In this document: in pieces, positions 1 through 5,264 of the stretch
Numbering within the stretch: the stretch's first letter is position 1
How the letters are laid out: every line of letters starts with the position of its first letter
NCBI GenBank assembly: GCA_946481025.1
Contig: CAMLNA010000161.1
Span: 1 to 8,875 of the forward strand
DNA length: 8,875 nucleotides
DNA from: an uncultured Rivibacter sp.
Lineage (GTDB): Bacteria > Pseudomonadota > Gammaproteobacteria > Burkholderiales > Burkholderiaceae
Direction of reading: 5' to 3'
Program-made: the position numbers and the translations under genes
The notes under the pieces: model-generated
What the model was told of the DNA's origin: nothing
What the model saw: only the letters and a program-made list of their open reading frames with translations
The model's database searches: none

Positions 1-48
1 CCGGGGGGAGCAACACGATGCAAGGCAGCTGCCGCTGCACGATGACGC
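1..48 (+). other. Window edge upstream of the DUF4178 gene
   Basis: Only 48 bases are available, so no promoter can be called. All forward frames are open from the left edge: one stops at 43-45, leaving three bases before the DUF4178 ATG, and one at 57-59, overlapping it. Either could be the tail of an upstream cotranscribed gene. A purine run (GGGGGGAG, 3-10) sits seven bases before an ATG at 18 that opens only a 13-codon frame. Confidence 0.3.
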
Positions 49-1638
49 ATGGCGACTGACGCGCCGGGTTCGCCCCAGCGCGCCTACCGCGCCGCCTGCC
101 CGAACTGCGGGGCGCCGGTCGAGTTCCGCTCGGCTGCTTCGCCCATGGCGGTGTGCAGCTTCTGCCGCAGCACGCTCGTGCGCGACGGCGAGGCGCTCCA
201 GCGCATCGGCACCAGCGCCGAGCTGTTCGACGACCACAGCCCCTTGCAACTGGGGGTGGGAGGCAAGCACCAGGGCGCCGGCTTCACGCTGGTGGGCCGG
301 CTGCAGATGCGCCATGCCGGCGGCACCTGGAATGAATGGCATGCGGTCTTCGACAGCGGCAAGAGCGGCTGGCTGAGCGAAGACAACGGCCAGTACGTCT
401 TCAGCTTCGAGGCACCTGCGCCCGGGCCGCTGCCGGCCGCCGAAACCCTGCGTCCCGGCGCACAGCAGGTGATCGGCAGCCAGGGCTGGTCCGTCGCCTC
501 GGTGAGCGCGGTGAAGGTGGGCGCCGCAGAAGGCGAGCTGCCCTTCGTGCCCGAGCTGGCCCGCGGCTACGTGGTGGCCGACCTGCGCAACACGCAGGGC
601 GAGGTCGCGACCCTCGACTACAGCGACATGCCGCCGCGCTGGTACGTGGGCCGCGGCCTGCGGCTCGAGGACCTGGCGGCCAGCGGACTCAAGACCGACT
701 CCGCGCGCGAGCTCAAGGGCCGCAGCCTCGAATGCCCGAACTGCGGCGCCGCGCTCGAGGTGAAGCTCGGCACCACGCAGTCCATCGCCTGCCACCAGTG
801 CCACGCGGTGGTCGACGTGTCGCAGGGCGTCGGCGCAGAGCTCTCGCACTACACGCAGCGCAACAGCGGCGAAAGCGGGCTCGAGCCTCAGCTGCCGCTG
901 GGCAGCACCGGCACGTTGTCGCTCGGCGGCTCGAAGGCGGTGTCGTGGCAGGTGGTGGGTTATGTGGAGCGCTGCGAGATCCCCGAGGACCCGGAGGACG
1001 AGCAGGTGTTCTGGCGCGAGTACCTGCTGTACCACCGCACCGAGGGCTTTGCCTTCCTGGTGGATACCGAAGAAGGCTGGAGCTGGACGCGCCCGATCAC
1101 CGGCGTGCCCCGGTTGCTGAGCGGCGACCGTGTGTCGCTCGAAGGCGTGACCTATCGCAGGAAGTACAGCTACAGCGCCAAGATCACCTGGGTGCTGGGC
1201 GAGTTCTACTGGCACCTCGAGCGCGAGCAGCGCACCTTCAACACCGACTACGAAGGCACCGGCGCAGGGGCCCGCAAGCAGCTCAACCGCGAGCAGGCGG
1301 GCGACGAAGTCACCTGGTCCGCGGGACAGGTGATCCCGGCGGACACGGTGCACAAGGCCTTCCGGCTCGCGCCCGAGGCTGCCGGCTCCCTGCAGCGCGA
1401 TGCAGGGCCGCTGTCGAACAACAAGTCGAGCGCGCTGGCGTACATCTTCCTGGGCATGCTGATCCTGCTGGTCCTGGTGGCGGCAGTGCGCTGCGGCAGC
1501 GACGATTGCGACGACGTGCGCCGCAACTTCGGCGAGTACAGCAACGAATACCAGCAGTGCAAGCGCTCCGGCGGCGGCGGCAGCGCGCGCGGCGGTTCGT
1601 GGGGCGGCTTCAGCAGCGGAGGCGGCGGCCACAAGTAG
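49..1638 (+). CDS. DUF4178 protein with duplicated zinc-ribbon modules and a C-terminal membrane anchor
   Basis: The 529-residue protein has two similar halves. Each begins with a four-cysteine zinc ribbon (C17/C20 with C36/C39, then C229/C232 with C248/C251, both opening with CPNCGA) and continues into a DUF4178-type beta-rich domain (about 75-125 and 295-395, rich in Trp, Tyr and Gly). One transmembrane helix lies at about 461-481. It is followed by a short segment with C482, C487 and C504 and a Gly/Ser-rich tail like those of TPM/YgcG-type membrane proteins. The basic residues before the helix and the acidic stretch after it suggest cytoplasmic zinc ribbons and an external tail. The start at 49 is the first ATG after an in-frame stop at 43-45; no good ribosome binding site precedes it. 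It is the first gene of the five-gene cluster. The biochemical role of DUF4178 is unknown. The family assignment is from remembered motifs and is fairly secure. Confidence 0.88.
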   Translation: MATDAPGSPQRAYRAACPNCGAPVEFRSAASPMAVCSFCRSTLVRDGEALQRIGTSAELFDDHSPLQLGVGGKHQGAGFTLVGRLQMRHAGGTWNEWHAVFDSGKSGWLSEDNGQYVFSFEAPAPGPLPAAETLRPGAQQVIGSQGWSVASVSAVKVGAAEGELPFVPELARGYVVADLRNTQGEVATLDYSDMPPRWYVGRGLRLEDLAASGLKTDSARELKGRSLECPNCGAALEVKLGTTQSIACHQCHAVVDVSQGVGAELSHYTQRNSGESGLEPQLPLGSTGTLSLGGSKAVSWQVVGYVERCEIPEDPEDEQVFWREYLLYHRTEGFAFLVDTEEGWSWTRPITGVPRLLSGDRVSLEGVTYRRKYSYSAKITWVLGEFYWHLEREQRTFNTDYEGTGAGARKQLNREQAGDEVTWSAGQVIPADTVHKAFRLAPEAAGSLQRDAGPLSNNKSSALAYIFLGMLILLVLVAAVRCGSDDCDDVRRNFGEYSNEYQQCKRSGGGGSARGGSWGGFSSGGGGHK

Positions 1639-1674
1639 GGCCGAGCCAGGTTCACCATTCACACATACGGCAAC

Positions 1675-1680
1675 GAAAGG
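1675..1680 (+). promoter_or_regulatory. Ribosome binding site of the DUF350 gene
   Basis: GAAAGG ends six bases before the ATG at 1687, good Shine-Dalgarno spacing, and supports that start over the second ATG at 1690. The 48-base gap after the DUF4178 stop contains no obvious terminator or promoter, so the two genes are probably cotranscribed. Confidence 0.6.
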
Positions 1681-1686
1681 CACACC

Positions 1687-1911
1687 ATGATGGGACTCGA
1701 ATGGCTCCGGCCCGCAGCGTTTTTCGGCTCGCTGCTCTATGCGCTGGTGGGCGTGCTCATCTTCTGGGTGAGCTTCGTCATCATCGACAAGCTCACGCCC
1801 TACGACCTGTGGGCCGAGATCTGCGAGAAGAAGAACCTCGCACTGGCCATCGTGGTGGCAGCCATGTGCCTGGGCATCTCGATCATCGTGGCGGCGGCCA
1901 TCGGCGGATGA
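1687..1911 (+). CDS. DUF350 family small membrane protein
   Basis: This 74-residue protein has two hydrophobic helices (about 10-33 and 49-73) separated by a charged loop, IIDKLTPYDLWAEICEKKN, which matches the DUF350 signature of a D..TP.D pattern followed by E.KN and an Ala-rich second helix. E. coli YjfL, the best-known relative, is about 132 residues and carries the unit twice; here there is one two-helix unit, so the working form may be an oligomer. DUF350 proteins sit in the inner membrane and their function is unknown. They occur beside DUF4178, aminopropyltransferases and PspA homologues, and the first two partners flank it here. A clear ribosome binding site precedes the ATG. The stop codon TGA overlaps the ATG of a 15-codon frame leading into the next gene. 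Confidence 0.9.
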   Translation: MMGLEWLRPAAFFGSLLYALVGVLIFWVSFVIIDKLTPYDLWAEICEKKNLALAIVVAAMCLGISIIVAAAIGG

Positions 1912-1955
1912 CGGCATTGCGGTTCAACCAAGGGGCCTTGCCCGGCCACGAATGA
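1908..1955 (+). other. 15-codon open frame bridging the DUF350 and aminopropyltransferase genes
   Basis: An ATG at 1908 overlaps the DUF350 stop (ATGA, 1908-1911). The frame reads MTALRFNQGALPGHE and ends at a TGA (1953-1955) that overlaps the ATG of the aminopropyltransferase gene (ATGA, 1952-1955). The next gene has only a distant purine stretch (AAGGGG at 1930-1935, about 16 bases before its ATG), so ribosomes reading this frame could reinitiate at 1952. A short palindrome, CAAGGGGCCTTG (1929-1940), lies within it. The frame may be chance; I claim no function for the peptide. Confidence 0.3.
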
Positions 1956-3532
1956 CAGCACCCGCCGCCGCCACCCTTTCCGAAGGCGACGCGCGGGCCG
2001 TGCGCCCCGCCGAAGTCGCGCTGCTGGCCTCGGTGTTCGTGGTCGCTGCCTGTGGCCTCGTCTACGAGCTGGCCGCCGGCGCGCTGGCGAGCTACCTGCT
2101 CGGCGACTCGGTGCTGCAGTTCTCGACCATCATCGGCAGCTACCTGTTCGCCATGGGCGTGGGCTCCTGGCTGTCGCGCTACCTCGAACGCCAGCTGATC
2201 GCGCACTTCCTGCGCATCGAGCTGCTCGTGGGGCTGGTGGGCGGCCTGATGCCGGCCGCGCTGTTCGTCGCGCACAGCTACCTGCCCGCCAGCGCCGGCG
2301 CGCCGTTTCGCGTGCTGCTGTATGCGATGGTCCTGCTGGTGGGCACGCTGGTGGGGCTGGAGATCCCGCTGGTGATGCGCATCCTGAAGCAGCACTTCCG
2401 CGAGCGCTATGCGCTGAAGGAGCTGGTGTCGCAGGTGCTCACCTTCGACTACCTGGGCGCGCTCGCCGTGTCGGTGGCGTTTCCGCTGCTGCTGGTGCCG
2501 CAGCTGGGGCTGGTGCGCACGGGGCTTTTCTTCGGCCTGCTCAACGTGGCGGTGGCGGTGTGGGCGCTGTGGCTGTTCCGCGCGCAGCTGCGCCGTCTCG
2601 GCGCGCATGCCGCCGCCTGCGTGGCGGCGGTGGTTCTGCTGCTCGTGGCCTTCGCAGGCGCCGACCGGCTCACCACCTGGGCCGACGACCGCTTCTATGG
2701 CGATGCCATCGTCTTCAACGAGACCACGCCGTACCAGCGCGTCGTGGTCACCTCGCATGCGGCCGGCGTGCGCCTTTTCCTCAACGGCAACCTGCAGTTC
2801 AACTCGAAGGACGAATACCGTTACCACGAAGCGCTGGTGCACCCGGCCATGGCCGCGCACGGCGCCCCACGGCGCGTGCTGGTGCTGGGTGGCGGCGACG
2901 GCATGGCGGTGCGCGAGGTGCTGCGGCATGCGAGCGTCGAACACATCACGCTGGTCGAGCTCGACCCGGCGATGACGCGCCTGTTCGCCACGCAGCCGCT
3001 GCTCGCGGCGCTCAACGGCGGCGCGTTGTCGTCGCCCAAGCTGCGCATCGTGAACCAGGACGCGTACGCCTGGCTCGACACCCACCCGGACGAGATGTTC
3101 GACGTGATCGTGGTGGACTTTCCCGACCCCACCAACTTCTCGATCGGCAAGCTCTACACCACCTCCTTCTATGCGCTGCTCGACCGGCACCTCGCGGCCA
3201 GCGGCTTTGCCGCGGTGCAGACCACCTCGCCGCTCGTCGCCCGCAAGAGCTACTGGACGGTGGTGGCCACGCTCGAGGCGGTGGGCCTGGCCACGCGGCC
3301 CTATCACGCGCACGTGCCGAGCTTCGGCGAATGGGGCTTCGTGCTGGCCTCGCGGCGGCCGTGGTCGCCGCCGCGGGCCCTGCCCGAGGGCCTGCGCTTC
3401 CTGACCGTCGAAGGCCTGCCGGGCCTGTTCAACTTTCCGCCCGACATGGCCCGGGTCAGCGCCGAACCCAACCGCCTGAGCCACCAGAACCTGGTGCACA
3501 CCTTCGAAGAGGAATGGGGTCGCGTGCAATGA
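1952..3532 (+). CDS. Membrane-embedded polyamine aminopropyltransferase (spermidine synthase family)
   Basis: The family moves an aminopropyl group from decarboxylated S-adenosylmethionine to an amine such as putrescine. The 526-residue protein is nearly twice the length of soluble SpeE because of an N-terminal membrane region of about seven hydrophobic helices (roughly 22-44, 54-75, 84-108, 119-142, 165-187, 188-209, 221-238). The catalytic domain starts near 245. It shows YQRVVV (261-266), an acidic DEYRYHE segment (287-293), the cofactor loop GGGDG (313-317), the acidic turn VELDP (335-339), NQDAYAWL (368-375, D370 probably near the adenine), and VVDFPDP (387-393) with D389 and D392 at the active-site gate. 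Soluble SpeE usually has D-[SC]-[ST]-D-P-x-G-P there, so the amine pocket differs. It lies between DUF350 and an FAD oxidase gene, and its stop overlaps an ATG at 3529. The true amine substrate is unknown. The fold is clear. Confidence 0.9.
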   Translation: MTAPAAATLSEGDARAVRPAEVALLASVFVVAACGLVYELAAGALASYLLGDSVLQFSTIIGSYLFAMGVGSWLSRYLERQLIAHFLRIELLVGLVGGLMPAALFVAHSYLPASAGAPFRVLLYAMVLLVGTLVGLEIPLVMRILKQHFRERYALKELVSQVLTFDYLGALAVSVAFPLLLVPQLGLVRTGLFFGLLNVAVAVWALWLFRAQLRRLGAHAAACVAAVVLLLVAFAGADRLTTWADDRFYGDAIVFNETTPYQRVVVTSHAAGVRLFLNGNLQFNSKDEYRYHEALVHPAMAAHGAPRRVLVLGGGDGMAVREVLRHASVEHITLVELDPAMTRLFATQPLLAALNGGALSSPKLRIVNQDAYAWLDTHPDEMFDVIVVDFPDPTNFSIGKLYTTSFYALLDRHLAASGFAAVQTTSPLVARKSYWTVVATLEAVGLATRPYHAHVPSFGEWGFVLASRRPWSPPRALPEGLRFLTVEGLPGLFNFPPDMARVSAEPNRLSHQNLVHTFEEEWGRVQ

Positions 3533-3540
3533 CCCACCCC

Positions 3541-3604
3541 CGTAGCGGCTTCGCCGCTCCCCCTCAAGGGGGCGACGCTGGCGGACCGGCGGAGCCGGAT
3601 CCGC
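3541..3604. repeat. Hairpin-rich intergenic repeat (REP-like element)
   Basis: Three consecutive inverted repeats start about ten bases after the aminopropyltransferase stop. The first is AGCGGC-TTC-GCCGCT (3544-3558). The second is CCCCC-TCAA-GGGGG (3559-3572). The third is an imperfect stem GCGGACCGGC (3581-3590) pairing with GCCGGATCCGC (3594-3604), with one bulged A at 3599. I recall closely similar sequence scattered between genes in Comamonadaceae genomes, but only one copy is present here, so its repeat status rests on memory. It is open in the frame of the next gene, which makes an upstream start at 3529 formally possible. The hairpins could stabilise mRNA or tune expression between the two genes. 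Confidence 0.65.
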
Positions 3605-3624
3605 GGCGTCCGCTGGGCGATGCG

Positions 3625-5238
3625 ATGCGGGTGGGACGCCGGACCGTGCTTTCCTGGCCTGTTGCCATTGCGGCGAGCCTTGCAGGCTGCCGACCGAGCC
3701 GCTCGCCCTTGCAAGGCGGCTGGGTCGGCGCTTCGCACGAACGCGGCCATGCCTGGCGCGACGGCCGTCTGCCGCGCGCCGATGCGGGCCGTGCGAGGCG
3801 GGTCGACGTCGCCATCGTCGGCGCCGGCGTGGCGGGGCTGTCGGTGGCGCGGGCGCTGCGCCGTTCGGGGGTCGAGGACCTGCGTCTCTTCGAACTCGAA
3901 GACCACCCCGGCGGCAACAGCCGCGGCCACCAGATGGGCGGCATGGCCTGCCCGCTCGGTGCGCACTACCTGCCCACGCCGGGGCCGCATGCCAGGGCGG
4001 TGAGCGAGTGGCTGTTCGAGATCGGCGTGGCGCGGCACGAGCTGGGCCGCACGGTCTACGACGAGCGCCACCTGTGCCATGCCCCGCAGGAGCGCCTGTT
4101 CATCGGCGCCCAGTGGCAGGACGGCCTGCTGCCGGTGCTTGGCGCTTCTGCCGACACGCTGGCGCAGTACCGGCGTTTCGCGCAGGTGGTGCGCGAGCTG
4201 CAGGCCGCCCACCCGTTCCGCCTGCCCACAGCGCAGGCCCCCTGGACGGCCGGCCTGGCGGCCCTCGATGCACAGCCCTTCGGCCAGTGGCTGCAGTCCC
4301 AGGGCCTCGGTGATGCGTGGCTGCGCGGCTACCTCGACTACTGCTGCCGCGACGACTACGGTGCCGGGCTCGACCAGGTGTCGGCCTGGGCTGGCCTGCA
4401 CTACTTCGCCAGCCGCCACGGTTTCCATGCGGCCGGCGAAGACGACGCAAACGGCGAACGCGAAGCGGTGCTCACCTGGCCCGAGGGCAATGCCTGGCTT
4501 GTGCAACGCCTGGCCGCCGGCCTGGGCGAGCGCCTGCAGACCGGCGCCGTGCTCACGCGCGTATCGCCTGCGCGGGAAGCGGTCACGCTGGATCTGTGGA
4601 ATGCGGCCGCGCAGCAGCCCGAGCGCTGGCTGGCGAAGCAGGTGGTGATGTGCGTTCCCTTGTTCATCGCTGCACGCCTCATCGACGCGCCGCCGGCGGG
4701 GCTGCCCGAAGCCGCTGCCGGCCTGCGCTACGCCCCCTGGCTGGTGAGCAACCTGCAGCTCGACGCGCCGCTGCTCGACCGCCTGGGCGCGCCGCCCGCC
4801 TGGGACAACGTCGTGCACGGCAGCGCAACGCTCGGCTATGTGGACGCGCAGCACCAGAGCCTGCGGCCGGTGCGCGGCGCCACCGTGCTCACGCACTACT
4901 GGGCGCTGGGCGGCCGCTCGCCCGGGGAACTGAAGGCCCAGCGGCAGCGCCTGCTTTCCGAGCCCTGGCAGCACTGGGCGCAGGCGGTGGTCGACGAGCT
5001 GTCGGCGGTGCATCCGGACCTGCCCGAGAAGCTGCAGCGCATCGACCTCATGCGCTACGGCCACGCGATGAGCATTCCCGCGCCCGGCCTGCGCAGCGGT
5101 GCGGCGCTCGCGGCGCTCGCGCAGCCGCAGGGGCGGCTGCACTTCGCGCATGCCGACCTGTCGGGGTATTCGGTGTTCGAAGAGGCGTTCACGTGGGGTG
5201 CCGCGGTGGGGGCGAAGGTGGCGCGATCTTCGATATAG
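3625..5238 (+). CDS. FAD-dependent amine-oxidase-like protein, probable Tat-exported lipoprotein
   Basis: The 537-residue protein (from 3625) has a Rossmann FAD motif VAIVGAGVAGL (62-72), an acidic end to the second strand (E90, E92), PGGNSRG (95-101), and a C-terminal flavin segment GRLHFAHADLSGYSVFEEA (503-521) typical of flavin amine oxidases/NAD(P)-binding oxidoreductases. The family oxidises amines or related compounds with FAD. The N-terminus reads as a Tat signal (GRRTVLS, 4-10) running into a lipobox, SLAGC, with C22 as the lipidation site. Tat export suits a protein that folds around FAD. I chose the ATG at 3625 because it puts this signal at the extreme N-terminus. An in-frame ATG at 3529 overlaps the previous stop but would add 32 residues encoded by the hairpin repeat. 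The Shine-Dalgarno at 3625 is weak. Its place after an aminopropyltransferase hints at a polyamine-like substrate; this is not proven. Confidence 0.85.
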   Translation: MRVGRRTVLSWPVAIAASLAGCRPSRSPLQGGWVGASHERGHAWRDGRLPRADAGRARRVDVAIVGAGVAGLSVARALRRSGVEDLRLFELEDHPGGNSRGHQMGGMACPLGAHYLPTPGPHARAVSEWLFEIGVARHELGRTVYDERHLCHAPQERLFIGAQWQDGLLPVLGASADTLAQYRRFAQVVRELQAAHPFRLPTAQAPWTAGLAALDAQPFGQWLQSQGLGDAWLRGYLDYCCRDDYGAGLDQVSAWAGLHYFASRHGFHAAGEDDANGEREAVLTWPEGNAWLVQRLAAGLGERLQTGAVLTRVSPAREAVTLDLWNAAAQQPERWLAKQVVMCVPLFIAARLIDAPPAGLPEAAAGLRYAPWLVSNLQLDAPLLDRLGAPPAWDNVVHGSATLGYVDAQHQSLRPVRGATVLTHYWALGGRSPGELKAQRQRLLSEPWQHWAQAVVDELSAVHPDLPEKLQRIDLMRYGHAMSIPAPGLRSGAALAALAQPQGRLHFAHADLSGYSVFEEAFTWGAAVGAKVARSSI

Positions 5239-5252
5239 GCTATGCCGGAGCA

Positions 5253-5260
5253 GAGGGAGG
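5253..5260 (+). promoter_or_regulatory. Strong ribosome binding site of the M48 protease gene
   Basis: GAGGGAGG ends four bases before the ATG at 5265 and fixes that start, although the frame stays open far upstream inside the previous gene. The gap after the FAD protein stop is only 26 bases and holds no terminator, so the protease gene is likely part of the same transcript. Confidence 0.7.
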
Positions 5261-5264
5261 TTTC

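Noticed and set aside
18..59. 13-codon frame with a plausible ribosome binding site at the left edge
   Set aside because: No recognisable peptide. It may be part of an upstream gene's tail, which cannot be judged from 48 bases.
336..1955. Long open frame of 539 codons on the + strand overlapping the DUF4178 gene
   Set aside because: It is extremely Arg/Ala-rich without domain motifs and lies inside a gene with clear zinc ribbons. It is a shadow frame produced by high GC; only its last 15 codons are of possible interest.
1883..3529. 548-codon antisense frame opposite the aminopropyltransferase gene
   Set aside because: It is rich in His, Arg and Gln with no recognisable motif and mirrors a strongly coding + strand frame, as expected in GC-rich DNA.
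3559..3572. CCCCC-TCAA-GGGGG hairpin as a rho-independent terminator
   Set aside because: No T-run follows, and it sits within a three-hairpin repeat inside a probable operon, so a REP-like element explains it better.
3304..5151. 615-codon antisense frame opposite the FAD gene
   Set aside because: It has no domain motif, and its composition is typical of the complement of a GC-rich gene. The + strand carries the FAD motif and export signal.
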